Origin: Gemmatimonadales bacterium
Lineage (GTDB): Bacteria; Gemmatimonadota; Gemmatimonadetes; Gemmatimonadales; GWC2-71-9
Direction of reading: 5' to 3'
Assembly (NCBI GenBank): GCA_036265815.1
Contig: DATAOI010000078.1
Location: forward strand, 26,717 to 90,716
DNA: 64,000 nucleotides
Of the stretch, positions 1-9,209 are shown piece after piece; position 1 is the first letter of the stretch; each line of letters opens with the position of its first letter. Both the position numbers and the translations under genes were made by a program. Below the pieces are notes generated by a model that saw only the letters and a list, made by a program, of their open reading frames with translations, made no database searches and was not told where the DNA came from.

Positions 1-67
1 TGACCGCAGCCGGCGGGGCGTGGCTAGCGCGGGACCCGTGGGGAATCACCGTCAGACTCGGAAGCGA

Positions 68-310
68 CTAGGCTGTGCCCGGCGGGGCCGAGCGTCCGGC
101 CAGCAGGCGCTCGGTGAAATCGAGCCGCTCCTCCAGCTGAGCCACTCGGGACTCGAGTGCGTCCACGAAGCTGGCCTGGTCCTCGAGCCGTTTTCCCATC
201 TCCAACCGTACATCGCGGTCGGGGGGCGCCCAGCGACTCCAACGCCGCCGCCGAGTGGCGAAGAAGAAGAGCAGGGGCACCAGCCAGAACATCCAGGGGT
301 AATGCCACAT
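68..310 (-). CDS. small single-pass membrane protein with coiled coil
   Basis: An 80-residue protein I do not recognise as a named family. Residues about 4-18 (aromatic and Leu/Phe-rich) form one membrane segment, followed by an Arg-rich stop-transfer patch (RRRRW). The rest is an acidic/basic heptad-like region (DALESRVAQLEERLDFTERL) that should form a coiled coil. It starts 2 bases after the stop of the PadR gene on the same strand, so the two are almost certainly co-transcribed. PadR regulators are commonly paired with small membrane proteins or transporters that they control, so a phage-shock-like membrane-stress role is possible, but this is inference only. Confidence 0.7.
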   Translation of the reverse strand: MWHYPWMFWLVPLLFFFATRRRRWSRWAPPDRDVRLEMGKRLEDQASFVDALESRVAQLEERLDFTERLLAGRSAPPGTA

Positions 311-312
311 CG

Positions 313-909
313 TTACTTCTCCTCGGTGCTCGCGTCCGAGGCGGCAGGTTGCCAGGCCCGCTCGATGTCCTCGGCCGCCTTCTTGAGAATTTCGGCGACT
401 CGCTTGAGTGCTGGGTCATCCGGGCCGCGGCGCCAGGCCCGGCGAAACGTGGTGCCGGCGAGGCGGGCGAACGCGCCCTGCACCTCACCCAGGCCGCCGC
501 CGGTGAAATCGCGAATGGTCTCGCGCACTCGCTCCACGATCTGGTCGAGTAGGTCCCGATGCTCCTCCAGGTAGCGCTCACCCTCGGGCGTGATGTGGTA
601 GACCTTCTTACCGGCGGTGTCCACCGCCTTGACGTAGCCTTCGTCCTCCAGCAGTTGCAGGGTGGGGTAGACCGTGCCAGCGGAAGGGGTGTAGCACCCG
701 GCCATCTGCTCCTCCAACGCCTTGATCACCTCGTAGCCGTGCCGGGGCTTCTCTTTCAACAGCCGGAGGATCACGAACTTGATCTCGCCGGATTCGAACA
801 TCTGGGTCCGCCGGCGGGGCCCTTTTCCTGGGCCGCCCCAGGCCCCGCGCCAGCCAGATCCGAAGGGAAATCCCGGTCCGAATCCCCAGTCACCGTGTCG
901 ATCGTGCAT
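313..909 (-). CDS. PadR family transcriptional regulator
   Basis: DNA-binding repressor of the PadR family, 198 residues from the chosen start. The N-terminal 30 residues are Gly/Trp/Arg-rich and disordered. The winged helix follows (IKFVILRLLKEKPRHGYEV, then the family hallmark SAGTVYPTLQLLEDEGYV), and a C-terminal helical dimerisation region ends the protein. I chose the ATG at 909 over a longer reading from 969 because GGGAGG lies about 6 bases upstream of it, and because the longer form would begin inside a near-consensus promoter. The downstream partner is a small membrane protein. The promoter overlaps a 12-base palindrome, which suggests autoregulation. Confidence 0.9.
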   Translation of the reverse strand: MHDRHGDWGFGPGFPFGSGWRGAWGGPGKGPRRRTQMFESGEIKFVILRLLKEKPRHGYEVIKALEEQMAGCYTPSAGTVYPTLQLLEDEGYVKAVDTAGKKVYHITPEGERYLEEHRDLLDQIVERVRETIRDFTGGGLGEVQGAFARLAGTTFRRAWRRGPDDPALKRVAEILKKAAEDIERAWQPAASDASTEEK

Positions 910-943
910 AGTCTGCCTCCCGGAGTATCTTGCGACATTGCTC

Positions 944-979
944 ACGATATATCGTACAATATGACGCAAGCACTGTCAA
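944..979 (-). promoter_or_regulatory. sigma-70 promoter overlapping a palindromic operator for the PadR gene
   Basis: Read on the minus strand there is a perfect -35 box TTGACA (974-979), a 17-base spacer and a -10 box TACGAT (951-956). The -10 box is embedded in the perfect 12-base palindrome ACGATATATCGT (944-955). The region is conspicuously AT-rich for this genome. A palindrome over the -10 box is the classic placement for an autorepressing dimer such as PadR. The -35 box also overlaps the stop codon of the QueA-like gene. The boxes and palindrome are seen directly; PadR as the ligand is inference. Confidence 0.75.
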
Positions 980-2178
980 CCGGGTGCTTGCCGGGCCGAG
1001 CTCGACCCACGCGGCGGACGCCCCGCTGCGCGCTGGAAGCGACAATCCCGCCCGAGATCTCCTCGACCCACCCCGAACATCAAGTGTACGTCCCCGAACT
1101 CATGCCAGAGATAGCGATGACGCAGCGCGGACCGATACGCGAGGTCTAGGTGATCTCGCCCGGCTAGTGCCTCGAGCATCGCCAGGTGGGACGCCCGCGG
1201 CGCGTGCAGCCCCGTCAGGATCGCATCGACCACGAAGATGCCCCGGTCGGGTGTCACCACCAGATCCGTCCAACCCGCTGCCGCCCGCACCCGTCCGTCG
1301 GGTGTGGCCGCCGTCTCGAGCGCCCGCACCACTGTCGTGCCGACCGCCACAACCCGGCCACCCAGGGCCCGGCCGCGGTTCACCAGATTGGCCGTGGTCT
1401 CGGCCACCCGGTACCGCTCGGGATAGGGTGGCTCATCGTCCTCGAGGCTGGCCACGCCGGTATGGAGCAGTACCGGCGCGATCGTGACGCCCCTCCGATT
1501 CAGCCGCTCCACGATCTCGTGCGTGAATGGCCGGCCGGCGGAAGGCATTTCGGCGCTGCCAGGTTCATCGGCGAATACGGTCTGATAAAAGGCCAGAGGC
1601 CAAGGCCGGCGGACATATTCGTACCGGATCGGCGAGCCATGCTCTCTGAAGTGCGCCATCACGCCGCCTGGGCAATCGAGCTCAGCGATCCAGAGCCGCA
1701 CCCGATCAGTCCGCTGCGTCCGGTGGCCGCCGACCGGACGAAACGGCGCATTGAGCACAGCACGACCCCCGCCCGCCAGTCGGACCTGCACTCCGGCTCG
1801 GGCGTCGAAGAGCGGTGCGGTTCCGGTGTCGGTAAGATGGCGCAGCTCGACCACCCAGCGGCCGTCAGGCAGCGGGGTAGAGAGATGCAGCTCGATCAGC
1901 TCGCGCTCGCCCCGCAGCTGGCGCCAGGCGACAATGGCGGCGTTGATCGTCGCGCTGATGTTGACCACCAGCACGTCCCCCGCTGACAGAAAGTCGGGGA
2001 AATCGTGGAAGCGGCGGTGGATGATACTGTTATCGGTCGCTCGGCTGACCATGAGGCGCACATCGTCCCGCGCCAGGCCGCGCGCCTCCGGCGGCTCGGC
2101 GGCAGCGAGCGACTGCGGCAAGTCGAAGTGCAGCCGCCCGGTGGACCTGGCCGGCGCCAGCTGGAGCGGCAGGCTCAC
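976..2178 (-). CDS. QueA-like S-adenosylmethionine:tRNA ribosyltransferase-isomerase family protein
   Basis: 400 residues. Similar along its whole length to QueA, which transfers and isomerises the ribosyl group of SAM onto preQ1-tRNA in queuosine synthesis. Family landmarks are visible: an N-terminal HFDLP segment, HRRFHDFPDFLSAGD, ALGGRVVAVGTTVVRALET, VDAILTGLHAPRASHLAML, and a C-terminal RYLWHEFGD. It departs from classical QueA at the usual NDTRVIPAR motif, which here reads NISATINAA, and it has no tgt or other queuosine gene beside it. The next gene downstream in transcription order is the PadR gene. The SDR gene upstream position overlaps its start by 4 bases. The family is firm; whether it still makes epoxyqueuosine is open. 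Confidence 0.8.
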   Translation of the reverse strand: MSLPLQLAPARSTGRLHFDLPQSLAAAEPPEARGLARDDVRLMVSRATDNSIIHRRFHDFPDFLSAGDVLVVNISATINAAIVAWRQLRGERELIELHLSTPLPDGRWVVELRHLTDTGTAPLFDARAGVQVRLAGGGRAVLNAPFRPVGGHRTQRTDRVRLWIAELDCPGGVMAHFREHGSPIRYEYVRRPWPLAFYQTVFADEPGSAEMPSAGRPFTHEIVERLNRRGVTIAPVLLHTGVASLEDDEPPYPERYRVAETTANLVNRGRALGGRVVAVGTTVVRALETAATPDGRVRAAAGWTDLVVTPDRGIFVVDAILTGLHAPRASHLAMLEALAGRDHLDLAYRSALRHRYLWHEFGDVHLMFGVGRGDLGRDCRFQRAAGRPPRGSSSARQAPG

Positions 2179-2891
2179 ACGACCTCCGCGGGCGCTCGGG
2201 CCAGGTCGGCGGCCGAGTAGCGCCCGCTGGGGAGATCGGACTCGAGCAGTGTGACGAAGCCCGAAACCCTGGCATCGGGCAGCGGACGGTCACTGATGTC
2301 TTCGCCGGGAAACGCGGCCTGATGCATGTCGGTGCGCATGTCTCCCGGGTCGACCCAGTACACCTTGAGCCCCGGGTTCTCCACCGCCAGCACCGCCGAG
2401 AGCTGCTCCAGGGCAGCCTTGCTCGAGCCGTACCCGCCCCAGCCCGGGTAGGCGGTCGTGCCTGCATCGCTGGTCACGTTGACCAGTCGCGCGCCCGGCT
2501 TGAGTTGCTCCCGGACCGCCTGCAGGATGCCGAGGGGCGCGAAAACGTTGGTCCGGAAGACCTCGGCCAGCACTTCGAGCGGGTATTCGAGGAGCTGCGG
2601 CTGGGGACTCGGGCCCAGAGCCCCTGCGTTGTTCACTACGGCATCGAGTCCGGCGTGCCCCTGGGCGAGCACGGCCAGGGCCTCCAGATGCGACCGATCG
2701 GTGACGTCCCCCGCGAGCGCCGCCACATGCGTCGTGCGGGCGAGCTCGTTTCGCGCCAGGCGGAGCCGCTCCGCATCTCGCGCGGTGATGATCAGGTTCC
2801 AGCCACGCGCCGCGAGTCCGCGGCTCAGCGCCAGGCCCAGGCCGCGTGAGGCGCCGGTGATGAGGGCCGTACGTTCGTTTACGGTGTCCAT
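2175..2891 (-). CDS. SDR family NAD(P)-dependent oxidoreductase
   Basis: Short-chain dehydrogenase/reductase, 238 residues, with a Rossmann cofactor site TGASRGLGLALS near residue 12, the NNAG motif (VVNNAGALGP) and the catalytic Ser and Tyr-x3-Lys (YGSSK, after VNVTSDAG). The start MDTVNERTALITG was preferred to a longer reading from 3128 because SDR proteins normally begin just before the glycine motif and the extra region looks non-coding. Its stop overlaps the start of the QueA-like gene by 4 bases, so the two form an operon. The substrate cannot be read from the sequence. Confidence 0.85.
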   Translation of the reverse strand: MDTVNERTALITGASRGLGLALSRGLAARGWNLIITARDAERLRLARNELARTTHVAALAGDVTDRSHLEALAVLAQGHAGLDAVVNNAGALGPSPQPQLLEYPLEVLAEVFRTNVFAPLGILQAVREQLKPGARLVNVTSDAGTTAYPGWGGYGSSKAALEQLSAVLAVENPGLKVYWVDPGDMRTDMHQAAFPGEDISDRPLPDARVSGFVTLLESDLPSGRYSAADLARAPAEVV

Positions 2892-3144
2892 TGGGATGAT
2901 CTTTCGGTTCGTGGTCCGTGTCAGCATGAACCGAAAAATCGGGCGCTCCGCCCCGTGGTTGCATTGATCTGCAGGCCAGAGCGGGCATGGAAAACGGACA
3001 GGTATTCCCTGTCCGTCGGTACAGGTGTGGAAGCGACTGCGAGGCCGCGCCGGGACCCAGACGTCCGCAGCGACCCTCGGGGAGACGCGAGCAAGATCCC
3101 TGGTCGCTGACGCTCCTCGGGACGACACTGGCGCGATCGGATGG

Positions 3145-3816
3145 CTACAGCGCGATCAACCCCGCCTGCACCGCGCGCCTGACCGCGTCGGTCCGGTTGC
3201 CGGCGCCGAGCTTGGCGAATAGAGAGCTGACGTGGAACTTGACCGTGCGCTCCGAGATGCCGAGCGCCGCGCCGATCTGCTTGTTCCCCAGGCCCCGCGC
3301 CAGCTGGTCGAGCACGGCCTGCTCGCGCGGGGTGAGCGAAGGCCTGCCGGGCGCCCCGCCCGCCTCCCCGCGTACCCGCCGGAGCACCGCGGAGGCGGCG
3401 GCAGGCGCCAGCAGCGACCGGCCAGCGGCCACCGCCCGCACGGCCGCGAAGACCTCCTGCCGCGGCGCGCCCTTGAGCAGATACCCGGCAGCGCCGGCCT
3501 CCACCGCTGCGATGATCCGCTCGTCGGTATCGAAGACCGTGAAGACGATCACCTGCGTGCGGCCTCCGGCTTCTCTGAGCTCTCGGAGCACCCCGACGCC
3601 GTCGAGCTCCGGCATCTCCAGATCCAGCAGCAGCACGTCCGGTCGACTGGCGCGAACCAGCGCGAGCGCCTCGTGGCCAGTGGCCGCCTGGCCGACGACG
3701 ACGAAGTCGGATTGGGTCTCGAGCATCGCCACCAGCCCATCGCGAACCACCGGATGATCGTCGGCCACCGCCACCCGGATCTCGCGCCGGGGTCCCGCGG
3801 GTGGGCCGGCGGTCAC
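3145..3816 (-). CDS. NarL/LuxR-type response regulator
   Basis: 223 residues. A receiver domain at residues about 12-130 carries the acidic pair DD (19-20), the phospho-acceptor Asp65 in LLLDLEMPELDG, and a Lys in GYLLKGAP. A LuxR-type helix-turn-helix covers about 155-220 (LTPREQAVLDQLARG ... GISERTVKFHVSSLF). It is the output partner of the kinase encoded immediately upstream, whose stop overlaps this start by 4 bases. It should bind DNA when phosphorylated. No target can be named from the window, though the divergent permease gene beyond the kinase is the nearest candidate. Confidence 0.93.
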   Translation of the reverse strand: MTAGPPAGPRREIRVAVADDHPVVRDGLVAMLETQSDFVVVGQAATGHEALALVRASRPDVLLLDLEMPELDGVGVLRELREAGGRTQVIVFTVFDTDERIIAAVEAGAAGYLLKGAPRQEVFAAVRAVAAGRSLLAPAAASAVLRRVRGEAGGAPGRPSLTPREQAVLDQLARGLGNKQIGAALGISERTVKFHVSSLFAKLGAGNRTDAVRRAVQAGLIAL

Positions 3817-5006
3817 GGTGTCGCCGCCGGGCGGCCGGGGAGGGGATCAGGCAGCGGGACAACCACGTCGATCGCGGTGCCGCCGCCCGGCGAGGTCTCG
3901 ATCACCAGCTCGCCTCCGAGGAGTCGGGCTCGCTCACCCATGCCGATCACGCCGAACCGGTCGGGCGGCATCGTCGTTGGATCGAACCCTACCCCGTTGT
4001 CCTCCACCCTGAGGTGCACCCGACCCGGCTCCAGGGTGAGCCGAACGATGGCCTGGGCTGGACCCGCGTGCCTGGCGACGTTGGCGAGCGCCTGCTGGGC
4101 GATGCGATAGAGTCCGACCTCGACGGCGGGCGGCAGCTTCCCCGCCATCCGGTCGAATCTCTCGGCGACGACCTCGACACGGAGCCCAGGGGTGGCCGCG
4201 CCAGTCGCAACGGCGAGCGCGTGCAGGGCATCCGTGAGGGCACGTCCTTCCAATGGGGCGGCACGAAGATCCAGCACTGAGCGGCGCGCCTCCTGAAGGG
4301 TGGACCGGGTGAGCGCCAGGGCCCGGGTCACCGCCTGAGTCAGGCGCTCGTCTCCCTGAGGCGCGGCAAGCGCATCGAGCACCTCGAGCTGCATGGTGAG
4401 CCCGGCGAGCGACTGGGCCAGCGTGTCGTGGATCTCCCGCGCCAGTCGGTTCCGCTCCTCGGCGGCGACGGCGCGGGCACCCGCGATCTCGAGCCGTGAG
4501 CGCTCGACGGCGAGGCTGACCAGGGCGCCTGCCGTGGTGAGGAGGCTGAGCTCGTCATCCGAGAGCACTCGCCAGTCGGAGCTCGCCACGTTCAGCATGC
4601 CCAGGCGCCGCTCACCCACGGCGAGCGGCACACTCGCGTGACATCGCAGACTGGTCCCACCCGGGTCACCATCGTCTGCCGGCCGGACCACCTTCTCCAG
4701 GCGGCTGCACCAGACCACGTTCACGTTCGCGGCGCCGCGCAGGTCGCCCGCGCGGAAGGTCGAGAGACAATAGCAGTCGCCGTGCATCGCCTGGGGATGA
4801 TCGCGGAGCACCGGAGGGAGCGATCGCGCGGCGGCGAGCCGCGGCTCCTCGCTGTCGTCCTCGAGCAGCCAGACCCAGCCGGTCTCCAAGCCCAGCAGCT
4901 CCGACACGGTCCCCAGCGCTGAGTCCAGCGACTCCGCCAGATCCGGAGAGCGACCGAGCGCCTGGGCGAGGGCGGTGAGCATGGTGAGCTCGCGGGAGGC
5001 AGCCAT
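3813..5006 (-). CDS. GAF-domain sensor histidine kinase (NarX/DesK type)
   Basis: 397 residues with no membrane segment. An N-terminal GAF domain (about 20-170) contains a cysteine/histidine set (CYC near residue 77, a Cys in VVWCSRL, then RCH) typical of GAF domains in NreB/DevS-like sensors that may hold a cofactor or sense redox state. The HisKA_3 dimerisation helix has the phospho-His in LAREIHDTLAQ, and an HATPase domain follows with QQALANVARHA (N box), DNGVGF and GMGERARLLGG. Its 4-base overlap with the NarL-type regulator makes this a two-component operon. It is transcribed divergently from the FtsX permease across a gap of about 100 bases. Confidence 0.9.
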   Translation of the reverse strand: MAASRELTMLTALAQALGRSPDLAESLDSALGTVSELLGLETGWVWLLEDDSEEPRLAAARSLPPVLRDHPQAMHGDCYCLSTFRAGDLRGAANVNVVWCSRLEKVVRPADDGDPGGTSLRCHASVPLAVGERRLGMLNVASSDWRVLSDDELSLLTTAGALVSLAVERSRLEIAGARAVAAEERNRLAREIHDTLAQSLAGLTMQLEVLDALAAPQGDERLTQAVTRALALTRSTLQEARRSVLDLRAAPLEGRALTDALHALAVATGAATPGLRVEVVAERFDRMAGKLPPAVEVGLYRIAQQALANVARHAGPAQAIVRLTLEPGRVHLRVEDNGVGFDPTTMPPDRFGVIGMGERARLLGGELVIETSPGGGTAIDVVVPLPDPLPGRPAATP

Positions 5007-5111
5007 GGGGGAATATTACTGTACCGCGCTGCCGGCCCTGGCGGCCCGCCCCGCCGCAGCTACTCTCCAACTGGGCAGCCCCGGCTACCATCCTCAAGCT
5101 TCGATCATTCG

Positions 5112-6944
5112 ATGACACTTCTTCGAGATTTCCTGCCAAGGGCCCGGCGCGTCACCGTTCCCGCGCTGGCGGCCCTCCGGATGTACTGGGGCACCGTCGC
5201 CCTGCTGACCGGCACCGGGTTCCTGGCCCAGGCCGCGTTCCTCGCGGTCGGCGCGCTGCTTCCGAGCCAGCCCGGACCGGCCACCCGGCTCGGCCCCTGG
5301 CTCGAGCGTGGAGCCGATCTGGGAGTGGGTTGGAGTCAGGACGCCCAGGGGCCCGCGGCCATCCAGCAGCAGGGAGTGGATGTGCTGTTTCACCTGTTGC
5401 TCGGCACGGCCGTCGCCACGCTGGCGATCGCGGCCGTCACCATCCTGACGCTGTTCGGGGCCCGCGCCGCGCGCCGGGAAACGGAGGTGCTGGTCTCCCG
5501 CGCCGTCGGTGCATCCCGCCGGGCACTGGCGGCGAGCGCCCTGCTCGAAGGGGTGATCGTTGCCACGGCGGTGCTCGCCGCCGGAGGCGCCGCCGGGATG
5601 CTGGCGGCGCGGTGGGCCATCGGCGGCTGGCCTGGCCGGATCCTGCCCGGCGCCCTCGTCCCGCACGTCGCCCCGATCCTCCTCATGGGTGCCGTGATCC
5701 TCGCTGGTGCCATCCTCCCGCTGGTCTTCGCCCGGCAGAGCCGAATCCTCGACGCCGAGACCAAGCCGGCCGGCCTGCTCGGACCGGCGGTGCTTCAGCT
5801 CGGCGTCAGCCTGGCGGTGCTGGCCGTGAGCGCGCTGCTCGGGCGCCACGCTACGACGCTTACGGCGCGCCTGGCTTTCTCTGACCGCGATGGCCAGGTG
5901 CTCGAGCTCACCGCTCCCGACCGCCGGCCTGCGGATCGGGCCCAGCGCTACGCCTCACTGCTCCAGGAACTCGACGGCGATGGAGGTGAGCTCGTGAGCC
6001 TGACCAGCCCCGGCGCACTGGTGGGACTGGGCACGGTGAGCACCGTGACCACCGATTGCGGCATCTGCAGTGCCGGGGGAATGAACCTCAAATGGCACCT
6101 GGTCTCGACCACCCATCAGTTCGTGAGCCCGGATTCGTTCAAGGCGCTCGGCGTGCGGCTGGTGGCGGGCCGAGGGATCAGGAAGGAGGACGCTTGGGGT
6201 GCGACGCCGGTCGCGGTGATCAGTCGCGCCCTCGCCGAGCGACACTTCCAGAAGGGTGGGGCCCTCGGCCGACCGATGCTGGTGGCCGATGATCCCAGAA
6301 CCTGGCACACCGTCGTGGGCGTCGTGGACGATCCTCCCGGCACCGCCCTCGGATCTCGACTCCAGCCTCGATATACGGTGTACCTCAGTATTCTGCAGCA
6401 CCCGGTCTCGTCCGCCGAGCTGCTAGTGCGCTCGCCACCGCGGGCCGACCCGGCCCCGTTCGTCCGGCGCGCGCTCCTGGCACTCGGGACATGGGGAAGC
6501 GGACCGATCGCCGAGCGTGCCATACTCGCGGCTGAGGCGGCGCCGCTCGTCTGGTTCAGCCGCTGGTTCGCGGTGGAAGGTTGGGTGACGTTGGTCATCG
6601 CGGTGGTCGGCACCTTTACTCTGATGCGGCTCTGGGTCCAGTCGCTCCGGCCGGAGCTGGGGATTCGCCGGGCGACTGGAGCGCGGCGGAGCCGCCTGCT
6701 GCTCCGGATTCTCTCGCGAGCCGCCCGGACGGGGTTGGCCGGCACGGTATTCGGACTCTGGTTCGGGCAGGCGATCTGGAGCACGCTGCCAAGCGTCATG
6801 ACCGGTGCGGCCCAGTGGGACATGCGAGTGCTGCTCCGCTACAGTCTGCTGCTCGTCCTCACCACGCTCGCCGGCGCGATGCTCCCCGCGTGGCGCGCCC
6901 TGCGAGCGACGCCTGCCTCTCTGCTCGGGTCGGACGGGGATTAG
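5112..6944 (+). CDS. FtsX-family ABC transporter permease (orphan MacB/ADOP-like)
   Basis: 610 residues. One membrane segment lies near residues 28-50, then an FtsX domain with three segments (about 95-215, including RRETEVLVSRAVGASRRAL), a large periplasmic domain (about 250-480), and a C-terminal FtsX domain with three segments (about 490-605, LGIRRATGARRSRLL). The protein ends in RALRATPASLL, a characteristic tail of MacB-like permeases. No ATPase or membrane-fusion gene is beside it, as in the orphan permeases common in Acidobacteria and Gemmatimonadota. It is shorter than the usual 800-residue ADOP proteins. Likely a component of a lipid/peptide export or mechanotransmission ABC system; the partner is unknown. 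Confidence 0.8.
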   Translation: MTLLRDFLPRARRVTVPALAALRMYWGTVALLTGTGFLAQAAFLAVGALLPSQPGPATRLGPWLERGADLGVGWSQDAQGPAAIQQQGVDVLFHLLLGTAVATLAIAAVTILTLFGARAARRETEVLVSRAVGASRRALAASALLEGVIVATAVLAAGGAAGMLAARWAIGGWPGRILPGALVPHVAPILLMGAVILAGAILPLVFARQSRILDAETKPAGLLGPAVLQLGVSLAVLAVSALLGRHATTLTARLAFSDRDGQVLELTAPDRRPADRAQRYASLLQELDGDGGELVSLTSPGALVGLGTVSTVTTDCGICSAGGMNLKWHLVSTTHQFVSPDSFKALGVRLVAGRGIRKEDAWGATPVAVISRALAERHFQKGGALGRPMLVADDPRTWHTVVGVVDDPPGTALGSRLQPRYTVYLSILQHPVSSAELLVRSPPRADPAPFVRRALLALGTWGSGPIAERAILAAEAAPLVWFSRWFAVEGWVTLVIAVVGTFTLMRLWVQSLRPELGIRRATGARRSRLLLRILSRAARTGLAGTVFGLWFGQAIWSTLPSVMTGAAQWDMRVLLRYSLLLVLTTLAGAMLPAWRALRATPASLLGSDGD

Positions 6945-6961
6945 GCCGCCGGGCCGCCGGC

Positions 6962-9118
6962 ATGTCGACGACTCCGCCGACACCACTCCGCAGGGCCCTG
7001 ACCGACGTTCGCGCCGCGACGGCGCTCGCGCCCGCGCGTCCGGCCTACGCCGCCGGCTTGCGCGCGGCCATCGCCACCATCGCTCCGCTGCTCATAGCGC
7101 AGCTCCTGGGCATTTCGGGCGGCACCTGGCTCAGCCTGGCCGGGTTCACCGGCACGCTGGCGAACAAGGGAGGGCCTTACCGGACGCGGGCGGTCGACAT
7201 GGGCGCCCTCACGCTCGCCGGCACGCTGGCCGTCGCACTGGGCACGGTGAGCGCGGGTCGCATGCCGCTGGCGGTAGCGCTCACCTTCGTCGTGGCCCTG
7301 ATCTGCAGCCTGGCACGGGTGTGGGGAAGCGCCGGGGCGAGCGTGGGCACCAGCGCGCTCAACCTGTTCGTGATCGCCCTCGCGTTCCCTCCGCGAGACG
7401 TTCGCGACGCGCTCACCCGCGCGGGGCTCGTTCTGCTGGGTGGCCTCTGGGCGATGCTGGTGTCGCTCGTGCTCTGGCCGCTCCGTCCCTATCGGCCGGT
7501 GCGCCTGGCGGTGGCCGGCTGCTACCGGGCGCTGGCTCGATATGCGGCGGATCTCGCGCGATGGACAACCGACGGCGCCATGCAGCAGCCTGCCGACCTT
7601 CCGCCGGTGGGTGTGGCCGTTCGACTGGCGTTGGAGGACGCGCGCACCGCCCTCGCGGCTACTCGGCGTGGGCTCCCCGGCGAGAGTGGGCCCGCTGACC
7701 GCCTGGTGGTGCTGCGGGAAATCGTCGACCAGCTCTTCGGCAACCTGGTGGCGCTGGCGGAGGTGATCGAGACGATTCCCCGTGAGACGCGTGACCCCGA
7801 GGCCCAGGCCGCTGCCAGAGCCTCGCTCGACGCGGTGGCCAGGTCCCTCGGGGATCTTGCCGACCGGTTGGAGGCGGATCGCGACACGGCGCCGGCCGCG
7901 ATCGGGTGGGATGGCTCTCCGCTCCGGCACGCCGTTCCCGGCGACACGACGACCGACTCCGACGCGACCCGCCATCTCTACCTGCAAGCCGCCGAGCTGC
8001 TCGATCGCGTGGCGCAGTACACCCGGGTTGCTGGAGGAACCCTGAGCGAGATCCAGCCGCCGGACGATACCGAAGGCATAGTGGCGGTCGGCACGCCTGA
8101 ACCGCGGACCTCACCCTTCGACGCCGTGCGCGCGGTTCTCGCGCCGGATTCGGTGATCCTGCGTTACGCGCTTCGGTTGGCCCTGGTCACGGCCGCCGCC
8201 GTCTGGCTCACCTGGGCGCTCGACCTCCGGCGCGGGTACTGGGTCACCATCACCATCGTGATCATCCTGCAACCCTACACCGGCGCCACCACGCTGAAGG
8301 CGATGCAGCGAGTCCTCGGCACCGTGGTGGGTGGGGCGCTGACCGCGCTGCTCGGCGCGTTCTTCCACGATTCGTGGGCGATCCTCGGACTCGCGTTCGT
8401 GCTCAGCGCCACCTGCGTCGCCCTGCTACCGCTCAACTACGCCGCGTTCTCGGTCTTCCTCACCCCTACCTTCGTGCTGCTGGCGGAGGCCAACGCCGGC
8501 GACTGGCACCTGGCCGGGCTACGCATCATCAACACCCTCATCGGTGGTGCCCTCGCGCTGCTCGGCGCCCGCCTGCTCTGGCCGACGCCGGAGTGGAATC
8601 GCCTTCCTTCCTACATGGCGGCGTGTCTGCGTGCGAATCGCGACTATCTGCGCGCCACGGTCGCCCGCTTCGGCGACCGCAGCGCCCCCGCCGGACGCGA
8701 GCTGCGGGAGGCGCGCCGGCAGAGCGGGTTGGCTGTGGCGAACGCCGACGAATCGTTCCAGCGGTTGCTGGGCGAGCATCGCGGGCCCGACGCGGAGCTC
8801 GCGCCGATCATGACCATTCTCACGTACACCCGGCGCCTCACCGCTTCGACGGCGGCGCTGGCCGTCTCGCGCCACTCCGCCGAGCCGGGCGCGGAGCCCG
8901 CCCTCGGATCCTTCGCCGATGGGGCCGAACGGGTACTGGACGACCTGGCGTCCGCGGTGATGGAGCGCCGAGCCCCGGCGCCGCTGCCGCCCATGGCTGC
9001 CGCGGCTTCTGACGATCCGGCGGTCGGCCCGGTGCTTCGAGTCCGGTTCGACCGCCTCGCCCGTCAGCTCAAGACCCTGCACGACGCCATCGAGCGCTGG
9101 TCGGCCCAGGGCACCTGA
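6962..9118 (+). CDS. FUSC family inner-membrane transporter
   Basis: 718 residues from the ATG at 6962 (a longer in-frame reading from 6581 runs back through the permease gene and is discarded). The architecture is the duplicated FUSC/YccS-AaeB type: a membrane bundle at about 30-180, a cytosolic helical domain, a second membrane bundle at about 390-530 (including DLRRGYWVTITIVIILQP and MQRVLGTVVGGALTALLG), and a C-terminal cytosolic domain. Family members are proton-driven exporters of aromatic acids or other toxic metabolites. It starts 17 bases after the permease stop, so the two may be co-transcribed. The substrate is unknown. Confidence 0.88.
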   Translation: MSTTPPTPLRRALTDVRAATALAPARPAYAAGLRAAIATIAPLLIAQLLGISGGTWLSLAGFTGTLANKGGPYRTRAVDMGALTLAGTLAVALGTVSAGRMPLAVALTFVVALICSLARVWGSAGASVGTSALNLFVIALAFPPRDVRDALTRAGLVLLGGLWAMLVSLVLWPLRPYRPVRLAVAGCYRALARYAADLARWTTDGAMQQPADLPPVGVAVRLALEDARTALAATRRGLPGESGPADRLVVLREIVDQLFGNLVALAEVIETIPRETRDPEAQAAARASLDAVARSLGDLADRLEADRDTAPAAIGWDGSPLRHAVPGDTTTDSDATRHLYLQAAELLDRVAQYTRVAGGTLSEIQPPDDTEGIVAVGTPEPRTSPFDAVRAVLAPDSVILRYALRLALVTAAAVWLTWALDLRRGYWVTITIVIILQPYTGATTLKAMQRVLGTVVGGALTALLGAFFHDSWAILGLAFVLSATCVALLPLNYAAFSVFLTPTFVLLAEANAGDWHLAGLRIINTLIGGALALLGARLLWPTPEWNRLPSYMAACLRANRDYLRATVARFGDRSAPAGRELREARRQSGLAVANADESFQRLLGEHRGPDAELAPIMTILTYTRRLTASTAALAVSRHSAEPGAEPALGSFADGAERVLDDLASAVMERRAPAPLPPMAAAASDDPAVGPVLRVRFDRLARQLKTLHDAIERWSAQGT

Positions 9119-9209
9119 GCCCGGGGACGCCGCCTGGCCTCGGATTTGCCTTTCCGCCTGAGAATCCCTCGTGTCATTGCGACTGCGTGTGACCACCCTT
9201 GGAGGACTC

